A stretch of 64,000 nt of DNA from Torreya grandis (taxonomy: Eukaryota > Streptophyta > Pinopsida > Cupressales > Taxaceae). How positions within the stretch are numbered: the stretch's first letter is position 1; every line of letters starts with the position of its first letter. Below are positions 24,560 to 36,176 of the stretch, in pieces. The notes under the pieces are model-generated. The model was not told where the DNA came from. It was given only the letters and a program-made list of their open reading frames with translations, and did no database searches. The DNA is taken from contig JARHVA010004089.1 of assembly GCA_037957365.1 (NCBI GenBank), positions 1 to 64,000 on the forward strand, written 5' to 3'. The translations under genes were made by a program, and so were the position numbers.

Positions 24560-24999
24560 CTGGTGCTGATAAATTCTTGATGAGGAATTGATACTCTCTA
24601 GCTTGATCTATTTGTTGAATCAAAGAACCAATAGTAGCCATGGCATATGTGGTTCTATTACTAGCCCTTGGTATATGCTCAAACTAAATGTTGGCAATTT
24701 GTTGCTTAAGAGTGTCGGCCATGGCTTTATATGGAACCAAATTGTCATCTTTGGTCTAAAAATTAACTGTGACCTGATTGATGATTAACTAAGAATCACC
24801 ATAAACTTAGAGATGAGATATGTTCCATTACACTACCTATCAAATTCTTACAAGAAGTGCTTCATACTCAGCCATGTTGTTTGTACAAGGAAAGCTAATT
24901 TTGAATGATTTATGGATTAGATCCCCATGTGGTATAATAAATAATAGGCCTGCCCCTAATCCATGTGCAGTAAATGAACCATCAAAATACAAATTCTAG
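24560..24999 (-). pseudogene. E4 second RNase H (aRNH-type)
   Basis: An additional RNase H domain between the retroviral-type RNase H and integrase. It shows FDGSFTAHGLGAG (near 24985-24945, catalytic Asp), then CTNNMAEYEALL (near 24880, catalytic Glu) and HIPRASNRT near 24680. This placement defines the Tat/Ogre branch of plant Ty3/gypsy. The domain is interrupted by stops, but its key residues are largely readable. It would help degrade the RNA strand during reverse transcription. Confidence 0.85.
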
Positions 25000-25001
25000 T
25001 G

Positions 25002-25530
25002 CTACTCCTCAAGAGGTGTGTCAATGATGGTCATTATGGATATATCGGGGAAATGAAATGTGAGTGGCTTTATGTCTGCAAGAGGTGCTTCAGTAAGTTG
25101 ATCTATAAGAACTTGTCCCTTGATTACCTTCTGATTGACATACTCTATGTCAAACTCACTAAGAAGCATGATCCATTTGGCCATTATACCTGTAAATATA
25201 TTTTAGATAGTAGATACTTGAGTGGATCTACTTTTGAAATGACCATGGTCTTATTATTTAACATGTAATGGCATAATTTTTGATCTATGACGACCATGGA
25301 TAGATAATTTTTTTCAATAGGTACATATTTATGTTCATATGTGACCAAGGTACAACTTAGGTAGTATATGGCATGCTCTTTTCCATTGTCATCATGTTGA
25401 GCCAAGAGTGCCCCTAGAGCATTGTTAGTATTTGATAGGTATAACAAGAATGACTTTCTTGACATAAGAGGTAATAAAATAGGTGGATTAGCTAAATAGT
25501 CCTTGAGTTGTTGAAAAATTGTTTGGCAAT
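25002..25530 (-). pseudogene. E4 RNase H, retroviral type
   Basis: Homologous to the RNase H-like part of Ty3/gypsy pol. It reads LYLSNTNNALGALLAQHDD then KEHAIYYLS near 25440-25360, a conserved LRHYML-type motif (LCHYML near 25270) and DPLKYLLS. The block AKWIMLLSEFDIEYV (25181-25137) then marks the domain end. Two fairly long open pieces (25465-25184 and 25184-25002) overlap at their edges in different frames, so a frameshift separates them. Confidence 0.88.
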
Positions 25531-26581
25531 GATCATCCTAATGAAATACTTCTTTCTTCAAAAGATGTGTAAATAGATGACACTTGTTTGCTAACTGAGA
25601 GATGAAGCATCAGATTGATTAGATCTTACCCTACAAACTATAGAGTTACTTCAAATTGGTAGGTGGTGGCATCTCGATTATAGCATGGACTTTAGCCTGA
25701 TTGACTTCAATACCTCTAAAAGACATGATGAATCCAAGTAATTTACCTACGGTTACACCAAACACACATTTTTTTGGATTGAGTCTTGTTTTTCACTCCC
25801 ATAATCTTTCAAATATCTTACATAGCACTATTGGATGGTCGACCCTATTCTTGGATTTTCCTAGTATGTCATCGACATAATCTTCAATAATATCATGGAT
25901 CATATCATGGAATATGATAGTCATGGCCCTTTGATATGTAGCTCCAACATTCATAAGGCCAGATGGCATTACCTGATAACAAAATGTTCCCCATGGAGTG
26001 ATGAACATTGTTTTATGTTGGTCTTCTAGTGTTATTCTGATCTAGTTGTATCTAAAAAATCTATAAATGAGTGAAAGCATTTCATAACCTACCATGGAGT
26101 TGATGATCATATCAATATTAGGCAATAAAAAGTCATCCTTAGGACAATTTTTGTTGATGTCTCAAAAATCAATATAGATCTTGATTCCTTTAGGTTTTTT
26201 TCTAATAGATAAAACATTAGATATCCATTCTGAGTAGTCAATGGACTGGATATATCCTACTTTTAAGAGTTTTTTCAATTCTTTCTTTACCAAGATAGCA
26301 ATGTGAGGATGCATATTACGTAGCTTTTGTTTCACTAGTTTGGCATCAAGATTGACCACAAGGTGGTGCAAAACCAAGGTGGGGTCCAAACCTAGCATGT
26401 CAGAATAAACCCATGCAAAGATATCTATAAATTCTCTCAATAGAGCTATAAAGACTTCACGTTCCTCCTTAGTGAGGGACACACCTAATTTTATCCATTT
26501 AGGGTTTGATGGAGTCTCGATGTTTACCTCTATTATATATTTGACTATAAGGTTTAAACCATCTTTTAGGATAATAGGCAA
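25531..26581 (-). pseudogene. E4 reverse transcriptase
   Basis: RT of the Ty3/gypsy type. The N-terminal fingers are at 26581-26162, with HPHIAILVKKELKKLLK then IDYSEWISNVL. The palm segment at 26008-25793 reads FCYQVMPSGLMNVGATYQRA followed by the catalytic YVDD (25868-25879) and ILGKSKN. The part between 26161 and 26008 is broken by stops and frame changes. YVDD is intact, but the protein cannot be made. Confidence 0.92.
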
Positions 26582-27760
26582 AGACTTGTTCTATTGGACT
26601 ATATCAAGGTCCTCTACTAGGACTTGCTCATCAACTTCTCCTAGGCATGATGAATCTAAGTCCCCTAATGGGAGATCTAGCCATGTGACAAAAACACTTA
26701 AAAATTCTTGAAATTTTTTATCAAATACTTATTATTGCATAAAATTAGACTCAGATCCATAGGCAAGTTCATTTTTAGTGGCCTCCTAGTCTAAATTCAA
26801 AGAAGAATAAATAGCCCTATCTAATGGCACCTAAAATAGGTTTTCACCACTAGACTAGATTTTATCTTTACTTTTTCCCTAGTCAGAGATTGCCTCAAAG
26901 AGATTTTCACTTTGGGACCTCAATGTTTTATTTATTTATTTTTGGCTAAGGGTGTTCACCCACTCTCCAAAATAGGCTTCAGGATCCAATGTAATTCAGA
27001 ATCTTGACTTGTGATCTCCCAATAGAATATTGTCCTTAAGGCCTAAAAAGTAATAGAATGCCTCACCATTTTGAAACTCATCAATTGATAAATTGGATTC
27101 TTGTTGGTCCCAATCTATCAATTGGGGATAGTATAATGGTAATGGGTTGTGATGAATGACCAGAGTAAGGGTACAAATGGCATTATTGTCAAATAGGTTA
27201 GTCTTAGCTATGTCATCAAAGGTGAGGCTATGATCAGACTTTGCTTTGCTATTAGCATCACCATCACTAGCCATTGGTGATAGAATTTGAATAAGATAAG
27301 TGGGGTCATTCCCACATGGTTTAAATCCAAGTCCATAGGGTCTTTTTTACTTAGTCATGGAAATTGGCTTGATGGTTCCTTGTTGATTTGGTCAGAGGCA
27401 TCTTCCTTCATAATCTCGATGCTCCATGAACCTATTTGGAATAAAATACTTTTCACTTTTATAACAATTAGCTTGGTTGTCATTGTACAACCATGATTCA
27501 TCCCCTTCAAGAGGATCTAGTTTTAGGCCTAGTAAAAATATGATAGGTCCCTTATCTTTATTCCTTTATTACTAATGCATGTGTGGGGTGACTTTAGGTC
27601 ACCCAAAGGTCTTCATATTTTGAGTAAGGTTGGCAATATAGAATGTATCATGGGTCACATACTCCTCTGGTCCATTATCTAAAATGGTGAAATGATTAGA
27701 AGCTTTAGGAGGTGGCATGTGGGAAAGGGAATCTAAGGTATTAATATCTATGCAATTATC
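26582..27760 (-). pseudogene. E4 protease-RT linker region
   Basis: Coding-like minus-strand sequence between protease and RT with many stops. It includes a Gly-patch-like stretch near 27400-27330 (remnants of NQQGTIKPI and YGLGFKP), a feature I associate with pol linkers of this branch. It also has an open piece at 27274-26996 that is Asp/Asn-rich. I assign no enzymatic domain here. Confidence 0.55.
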
Positions 27761-28423
27761 CTATGGTGGATCAATAAGTATGGCCTTTCCTTTATCTTGT
27801 TTGGAACTTAGATTCATGTCATATTGGTAAATATAAATTTGAAACTCGACCTCAAGATGTTTGCAGTGTTCATATGGGTGTAAATCTTCTGAAATATCCA
27901 CTTCCATCCTTGAGTGGGAGAATTTGATACATTGGTGCAACATTGATGGGACTACATGAATCTCATGTAACCAAGGCCTACCTAGAAGCATGTTATATGA
28001 AAAGTCAAGATCAAACACATGGCAAAGTGTATCATGGGTCAAAGGCCCAATGATAACTAGTAAGTTAATGGTGCCTTGTGATTCTCTTCCCTAATTATCA
28101 TAGGCTTTGATAGTTTTTTTTTTTGGCTAGAGATCTACCATTGTGTACCCAAGAATCTTGATGAGCTTTAGAGATACTATGTTGAGGCCTGATCCATTGT
28201 ATATAAGGACATGTTTCACTTTATGCTACTTTATATAAACTTCTATAAACAATATATTATTATGGATTGGGCCAAGGGAAGACATATCACTTTGGTTGAA
28301 TGTGACTTGTTGGGATGGAGCTAGGTGTCCAACTAAAGCTTGAAATTTATTAGGGGATATGTCACTATAAATAGTGGATTGGGTCAAGAACTCATTCAAG
28401 ATGTTCTTGTGGATTGTTGACAT
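27761..28423 (-). pseudogene. E4 aspartic protease, active site altered
   Basis: Retropepsin region. The active-site segment reads VLIYNGSGLN near 28212-28183, where Asp is expected: the codon at 28199-28201 is TAC (Tyr). The second signature is well kept downstream: FSYNMLLGRPWLHEIHVVPS then LHQCIKF (near 27990-27930). Upstream a Gln/Ser-rich lead holds LAPSQQVTF. This is one of three catalytic Asp-to-Tyr changes in the window. Confidence 0.85.
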
Positions 28424-31400
28424 TCACAAAAAATCTAAAATAGAAATTTTTGTTGATGTCTTCTATAATTGTTCCACAATATCAAACTTCTTATCTTGGT
28501 CAATAGTGAATGGTTTATTCTGACGTTGAACGGTTGGTTGGATAATAGGCAAAGTGGTATATGGTTGTGGGCTTGGGATAGTAATATTTCAACTTCAAGT
28601 TGTGATTTCACAATCAAGATTAGATACTAGAGCATAAAATTGCTAACAAATGTTGGGACTAGATAAGACAAGTCTCAATTATCAGTACACTTGTATGTGG
28701 TCACGTGACAAGGTCAAGTTATTAGTGTAATGCCCAAAAGTGGAAGTCCAAATTTGTTGGTTTACTTGTGTGCTATCCCAGGTCAACAAAATATTGTCTA
28801 TGTAATGTGGTTGAGTGTTATTGTTTAGCAATGGTCTAGATTGATTAAGACTTATTCTAAGATTAATAAAGATGGTATTGATGCTACCCCTTATAATATG
28901 ACCTACAATCCTATTGTAGTCATGTGCAACTGCATTGTAAATTTGTTAGTTATTACCATTATGACTTTGGTTTTTGTCTATAGTTCTGATGTTGTGGGTT
29001 TTATTATTGATTCTTTTAATTTAGCCTTTGATTTTGATATTATTGATTTTGTTGTTGCACTAGCTAGTGTTGTTATTGTTTCTACTTATTCTACTACTAT
29101 TGATTGTTATGTCAAGGAAAGGGGTTTGATAAATCCAAATAGTTTTATTGGAAGTGGAAGCACCATTATCAAATTTTATCTCCCCATTCTCCAACATATT
29201 CTTGATTAAATGCTTGATTTTCACACATCTTCATAGATTATGCCCGTTGACTCAATGATATTCATAGAATTCATTTTCATGGTACCAATTAGGATAAGGA
29301 ATGCCTTGTAGATAATGTTTTGGTATAGGCTAACTAATCAAATTATAGTGGTAAGTTTTTAAAATATAGACTCAATAGGCTCTCCTAGGTCACTAAAGAC
29401 ATGATGCGTAAGCATAGTTCTCCTTGGAGGAGGGGTTTGCAGTGGAAAAGGTTATTGTATTTATTGTGCATGTCTTAGTTGTTGTGCTTGAGGCATTGGT
29501 GGGAGAGGTTATTGGGTAGGAGTAAGCTAAAAAGGTGGTACATATGATGTTTGAACCATTTAGACATGATGTGACTCAGTTACTCCATTACCAACAACAT
29601 TCATATTATGGTTAAATTGCTTTGGTATTTCTTGATTATTGGCCTATGTCAGTTATGATGATTGCACTTGAATTTGATGTTGGTTTTGGCCACTTCCCTG
29701 ATTAATACCTTGATTTTGATTAGTCAATGTAAGCTTGATGATCGCTTTATTAATAAGAACTCATTCAATCAATAAGCCTTTATTGATGATCTCCTTAAAA
29801 GTATGTGCACATTGTAGTTCTATATTATAAGTTATCTCACTATGAAAATTTTTAGTAAACACAATGGCTAATTATTTACTAAGTAAAATGTGGGTGAATT
29901 AGCTTGTAAGAGTTCTCCATTGCTGTAGATAACTTGCAAAACTCTCACCATATTTTTACATTGCTTATGTTAAGACAACCAATGAAATCTAATGTTCAAG
30001 ATTATAGGAGAAGTACTACACAAACTTATCAGAAAGATCATCAAAATATGTTACTAGATTCTTGGGAAACTTTAAAACCCACTCCAAGGCTTGTCCAGCC
30101 AAGCTCCTTGGAAATAACAAAAAAGGTATATATTGTTATATGCCACTGGTTGACATGCAATAAATAACTCTATTAAATGAGCCTTAGGGTCACCTTTCCC
30201 TTTGTATTTGTCAAATTTCAATGGTTCATATCCTAGAGGAAATGGTATCTGTAAGTACTCCATGTTGAATGGATAAGAACACATGTCATCCAACTTAAAA
30301 TTTTTAGTCTATTTCTCAACCTAAATGGCAACAATTACATCCTTCATTTATTGTAATTCTTGCAATAGGAAACTAGAAGGAACATTGGTTTAAGGGAGAA
30401 TATTGGTTTGGGTAGATGGTTGGGAGGTCATAAGTGGGACACTTTAACCAGAGTATGATGGAGATATCTATTGGGGTACATTGGTTTGGTTGGGAAATAG
30501 ACCAGGAATATGCATACATGGATTTGGATGTACTTAGAATTATACATTTGGTTATGCGATATTCTAGTTTGGGTTGGTGATAAAGGTTTGAATTAAAGTA
30601 TTTTGTCATTGGGATGGAGGGATATAACTATACTATGCCTTTTGTGATTGAAAATGGACATGTTTCTAATTAATCGAACCTTGTTGTTGAGTGGGAACTT
30701 GTGGACCAAGACCCTATCTCTAAATTTATGGCACATTTTGAACCAATGGTTGTCTAGTAGGTACTTGAGAAATATGGGAGCCTCCTTGTTACAAAAAATC
30801 CCTCTAGGGAAGTGATATAAATTTGAATATTTATCATTTATCACTGACTAATATTTACATGTTGTTGACTAGTCATCACTTAGTTTTGGATTGGTACACT
30901 AGTTTGTGACTAAAGAGGTATGTCTGTCATTACCTAGAAAGGTGGAACATTAGTTGCCCCTTATTAAGGTGGTAATATGTTTGGCCTCTATTATGTTGGT
31001 ACACTAGATTGTGTCTATTTTTATGGAATACTACTCATCATTTCTTGAGGAGGAGTAGGATTTGTCACATTTGGCTATTGAGGCATGACATTGGTTACTA
31101 GTTGACTGCCTAATCAGGTTGGTTGCACACTTGATGAAGCAACTAGTTGACATTGGGGTGAATAAACTCCAACTCCTTAGTATGATGGTTCACTCATGGT
31201 ATTAACTATAGGCACATGTTGACTAGTTTTTTGTGCATTTGTACCACTTTGATTGGAATTGGACATTGCTTGCACATTGTCCACTATATTTTGCTCATTA
31301 TTCTACATAGAAGCAGAAGACACTTCTTTAATAATGACCATATGCAACAAGTTATCTACTGAAGTGTTTCACATGAATGGGTCTAAACTCTAATTCTCTT

Positions 31401-32084
31401 GACCAGTTAACTTTATCAAAACTCTTGTTGAAGGAACTAAGTCAATAAGAGGTTTGCTCACCATGTTCATCTGATTAAAATTCCATGCTAGATTCAAGTA
31501 GGTTTGATATGCTATCTACATTTGATTAAAGTGGTTTTCCATGATGTTTTTTCCTCTATTAGGTAGATTAGGGTCTTGATATGTTATTTGTATTAGATCC
31601 AAAGGATTTCTATAATAAGCCTATTGATCATAAATGATATTGTGGGGCATTCTTACTAGACTTGGTAAATTTTCATTGGGGAAGTCTACTGGAAACTTGG
31701 CCCCTACCTCTATGGATCTAACCAAAATATCATATTTGTTATCCAATAAATGATGCTCAAACAAAATGGATCATATGTGGAAGGTGCATTAATAGAGTAT
31801 GGATGTTGAAGAACTAGTTCATTAGTTGTGGGTATGATAGCTAAGTATTGTGTAGTTTATTCTTGGTCTTATTCTGAATAAGGTGGTCTATTAACCAAAA
31901 AATTAGCCAATAGTTCTTATCTTTACACCCATAACTAAGTATTATAAGAGGGATAAGAATCCATCTCATAAGTAATATTATCTACGTAGGGGTCTTGCAC
32001 CATTTCTTCCTACACAACCACATTACTAATCCCTAGATTGTACATGAATCCAATACGAGTGTAGGAATACATGTTGGGATCCAT
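28424..32084 (-). pseudogene. gag: E4 gag, long, Q/N-rich
   Basis: Starts at the ATG at 32084-32082 (MDPNMYSYTRIGF). The core gag domain is clear at 30293-29750: PFPLGYEPLKFDKYKGKGDP and HLIELFIACQPVAYN, then LAGQALEW. Next comes a long helical part ending near HTFKEIINKGLLIEQ-type sequence. Before the core lies about 1.7 kb of Pro/Gln/Ser-rich sequence, and after it another Gln-rich linker toward the protease. Dozens of TAG and TAA stops sit where Gln is likely, as expected for a Gln-rich gag hit by C-to-T change. No zinc knuckle was found. Confidence 0.8.
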
Positions 32085-34937
32085 AGTCATTGCTTTTTGA
32101 TAAAAGGTCAAATATTTTTACAAACTCTAAAAAGGAAAATATCTAAAATAGATGATGTTCCAACTTGGTCTAGAGTCATCAAAAAGATCAAAAGGTTTAT
32201 GCAAAGATTTGTGAGGAAACAAGCTAGCGTGAAGTATCTAACATTTTACTATTCACACAAAGATAAGTAAGTAAATGAACCAAAAATCAAAATGCCAAAC
32301 TCTAAGGTCAAAGTGGTTCAAATCAGTCTAATCTAGGAATTTAAAAGTTCTTAGGTCTTTTTTCCAAATGTGGCGTCAAAATCTTAGCTCAAACAAGGCA
32401 TGTGTTAGGACTCTTGGCCAAACAATGTCAAAAGTTAGACTTTGAAAATAGAGATGATTTTTAATCTAATGGATTTGAAACACTTCTAAAAAATACTAGG
32501 CATTTGAATTTTGGACATGAACTTGATCAAATAGGTATAAGGTATGAAACAAAAAGTCATTTTAGAGATAGTTTACTTTTCTCACAAATAATGGTATAAA
32601 GCTTAGTTCTTTGGACAAATAAGCTAGACAAAAATGAATAGGATAATTGTGATAGACAAAGGTTCACAAAAGGTACACTCGAAATGGTTTGAAAATGTAG
32701 GAAATTTTTTTAACTCTATGTAAAAGGTTTTATGAAATAATATCCAAAATATTTTGGGTAACGTAATGACACTAGACTGCCCAAAAGATGTGACAATTTT
32801 TTTTTCAAAAAATCTCTAAGGCAAAAATAGTTTCCCAAAATTTTGATATCATAACACAACGTTTCTTGACTCAAAATATTGTGGTGTATAAACTCAAATT
32901 TCAAGTGTTTAGCACAAAATGGCTTAAGTCTATCAAGTGGTGATAATGATCATGAGTCTTTAAACAACCTTCAACCTAAATTGGAAATTAAACCTAAGTT
33001 CCCTCAATTTTAGTGAAAACATCAAATCCACTTAACACATCAACTCTATGAACTTATAAAGGTGAAATTTAGAATTTAGATTATAAGTGAAGGACTTAAA
33101 CAACTTTGGTAAAGGTCTAGACTCAATTAGTCATCATAATTGTGCCAAAGTGGATGATATGACTCCCAAGTTTTGATGAACTTTAAGCAAGGCCAATTGA
33201 TGATTTCACATGGGTAGCATAGCACCTCTTTGTTCAAAGGAAAATAAGGAATATGTGTTTGGTTTGGAATCATTTGCTTACAACAAGTTTTTGACTCCAA
33301 ACAAGACTTTAATTTATGATAAGACCCAACTAATTAATCACTCTTAGATCTTGAACTAACAAAGTTTCTTGGTATTGTTGGAATCTGTCAATATACATCA
33401 TTTGAGAGGATTTTAAGTATTCATCCAAAAGTAAATGTGCATTATATAATAGGTTTTTTACACCCCCCTTCTCTCAAATTATAGTATGATGACATGGACC
33501 TTGAGGCACACCTTGCACCAAAAATACTTTCATAACAAGTGGGGATTTGTCTAAGATCTAAAAGTTTTTGAATGTTCTAGGGGAATCAATTGCACAATGA
33601 CTTTCATGCCAAACAATGTAAAATAAAAGCATAGATTTTGGGTCTGTATCACTTGGCTTATTGCAAAAAGGTCTAGTATTTTTTACAATCACTACATCTT
33701 GGTGTTCACTCAATGTAGTGCAATGTCTAAAGTGCCATTACATCCCATGTGTAACTCCAATTAGGAGCCAAATGAAGTCAATGCTGGGAGGTGAAACCTC
33801 AAGTCAAATCTTCATTAAAGAACTCATGGGAGATGATGAATTCCCCCTCGCAAGCCAAGTTTGCATAAAAATAAAGAAATCATAAAATAAAAAGACTCTA
33901 GGGTCATTTTCAAGGTCACCCAATACTATAGTGACTTTTTGGGGAGCACTTTAGACAACTTTCTTTCTAAGCCTTGGACCAGGCTATTTGCAATAGGAAT
34001 GGTGCTTTTGATTCCAAGGGTTCCCTAAAGGGGATAAATGGAAGAGCATACAAGTGACATTCCTCTTTTTTCCAAACAAAATCTAACTTAAATAACTAAT
34101 TTAAGACAAAAATCTTGGATATGTGTGATCATTTTTAAGCCCAAATGGAAAATGGAGGTGGTGCTCATTTAACCCCTTGATCTTAATTGCAAACTTTGAA
34201 AAATATACTAAAAACTCACTTAAGCTTTTAAATGTTACTTTAGACACCAAAATAACATTTTTAATCCATTTTAATGCATGCAAAAGGTGATCTGAACATG
34301 TTTTTATCCACTTTCAAGCTTAATCCTATAACAAAAATGCTAGCATGTCCTTTAGCCTTGAAGCTACTTTATTTTGAAACAATGAATTTGAAAAATAGAT
34401 CTCTTGGGTTTTTTACACATAACAATCCCACTATTTCACAGAGTGATACCACTATTTGAAGAACAATACTACTACTATGAAAATTATGGTATTGTAACCC
34501 ATACATGGTTTAGTAACAATACTGTGACTCGATTTGATGATCCTAATAATAGCAGGATAATCTCACTACTTAGAGAGTTGTGGTATTGTCGCTAAACCGA
34601 TAATGATTAAATAATATCATGAATCAATTAAATAACCTCACTAATAGTAGCACAATCTTGCTACTATGCCAATAGTGGTATTGTCTAACCTACACAAAAA
34701 AATAATTAGTCCAAAAACAAAACATAAATAGTTAAGCACAATACCTCTAGTCCAATTTACAATACTACCATTTGTAGGATAATATCATGACTGTGTTTTT
34801 ACAAAACTATGACTTACAAAAAAGTGTTTTTTACACAATTTTTTCACTCTTTTTGGCCTCCCACTCCAAGATTTTTAAAGAAAAAGATTAGTGAGTTGCT
34901 TGAGGGAGCCTTGTGACCATTTTTTCAAGGTTAGGGA
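32085..34937 (-). other. E4 leader between primer-binding site and gag
   Basis: About 2.85 kb without a supported frame. It is mostly AT-rich and carries a repeated hairpin-like module at 34430-34790, close to the primer-binding site (separate entry). A long leader is common in large Ty3/gypsy elements, where it may hold packaging signals. Confidence 0.6.
34430..34790. repeat. Repeated hairpin-like module in the E4 leader
   Basis: Several related blocks contain ACAAT, then CTACTAT or a variant, a short gap, and an ATAGTGGTATTGT-like end. The clearest is 34463-34495, where ACAATAC pairs with GTATTGT. Others lie at 34555-34590 and 34651-34684, with decayed ones near 34431, 34516 and 34759. Outer arms stay partly complementary, with some G-T pairs. 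Confidence 0.55.
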
Positions 34938-34956
34938 GGTCCAACTGGGTGTGCCA
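34938..34956 (-). other. Primer-binding site of E4
   Basis: On the minus strand TGGCACACCCAGTTGGACC begins three bases after the 5' LTR end. It is the best-preserved of the four similar sites in the window (E1, E2, E3, E4). Confidence 0.8.
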
Positions 34957-34959
34957 TTA

Positions 34960-36171
34960 TGTGAACTAAGAATTTGACTAAGAAGAGGAGATTAGTATTG
35001 TGTTAGTGAATGAAATCAAATAAAAAAAACATTAAACTAACATTTTCATGCCTAGTTACTAGGGTGAGCTTAGTGAAGAAAGACAAATTAATAAAGCCCA
35101 ACTAAAATGCAAGAAAACACACATTTCTTACTTTGCTTAATTCTCCAAGAGTATTCTTCGATTAGCTTGCTTGGTTTGTGCTCATGAATTCCTCATCAAT
35201 GTAAGTTTAGCTACCTTCATCTCTCCTTGGCACCTTTGGCTTTGGCTTGGCTTGGCTTGGAATCAATTGGGCATGGTAACACTTGTTTGCATGAAGCATT
35301 TAGAACCCATCTTGCATTATAAATTTGCATAAATTAATCTTTTGAAGATATTTGAGCATAATAAATTTGCACCAACATATCTTAGAAATGATGTGGTAAT
35401 ACCTCCTATTTATAGATTTTTGAGATTAATCAGAATCAACCTAAACTATCCATCTCAGGATTGAGATGTGTGGCTAAGGATTACTCCAATTTTGCAATTA
35501 AAATTGATAAATAGGATCACCAATATTTGGGATAGAGGAGTAATTAAGAGGCATGTAGGGATTTGATGAGGAATGGAGGGTATGAATCTTGATATTTTTG
35601 GCATTTATGGCTTAGAGATGTCTTCCCAAGAAATGAGGTCACCTAATGATGCAGATATTCAATATTCATTTCCAAAACAAATTATTCAATAAGTTTCTAT
35701 GAAATTATTGATTAGGATATAATTTGGTTTAATGATCTCTTAAGAATTTTTAAGCACTTTATGCACAAATTAATCAAATTGATCAGAATGCCTTGTTATT
35801 GGTCCAAAATTTGACTGGATTGGAATTAGAATACGATGTCAAATGTGTTATTTCTATTATCCCATTTAGGATGTTACCAACACAAAATAACAAAGGAACA
35901 CATCTCACACAATAAATTTGATAGGAAAGATCAATCTAGAGAACCTAGGTGCAAAATTGGTATTTTGACTTGAAATGATTAGATCAAAGTTAGCTAGCCC
36001 ATAAATTGCATTGCCCCATTTAGTGATACCCTAGCCAAAATTGTCACTTGAATATGTCAAATTCAACTCATTTAATGTGCTTTAGTTTTTTTAAGTCAAA
36101 TTGTACACTTTGGTGTAAATTGGTCAAAATCTTGGTTGGAGGTCATTGGTGGCTAGATTTAGGTGTCTACA
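34960..36171 (-). repeat. 5' LTR of E4
   Basis: Direct copy of 19639-20832. It retains both termini: TGTGAAC at the left and GTCTACA at the right on the + strand, so TG and CA ends. It is followed by the ATATC duplication at 36172-36176. Confidence 0.93.
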
Positions 36172-36176
36172 ATATC

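Larger units (their letters stand above)
19639..36171 (-). mobile_element. E4: Tat-like Ty3/gypsy retrotransposon
   Basis: A 16.5-kb minus-strand element with LTRs at 34960-36171 (5') and 19639-20832 (3'), flanked by ATATC duplications. In element order it holds a primer-binding site, a 2.9-kb leader, gag, protease, RT, RNase H, a second RNase H, integrase and a 2.4-kb 3' untranslated region full of structured repeats. The second RNase H between RNase H and INT is the recognised hallmark of the Tat/Ogre branch of plant Ty3/gypsy. All domains are broken by stops, and two integrase catalytic residues are changed. It is nested in the 3' LTR of E2. Confidence 0.92.

Noticed and set aside
28841..29209. 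122-codon + strand frame rich in Val/Ile, membrane-like
   Set aside because: It lies antisense to the Gln/Asn-rich part of E4 gag. Antisense of Gln and Asn codons gives Leu, Val and Ile, which explains the hydrophobic look.
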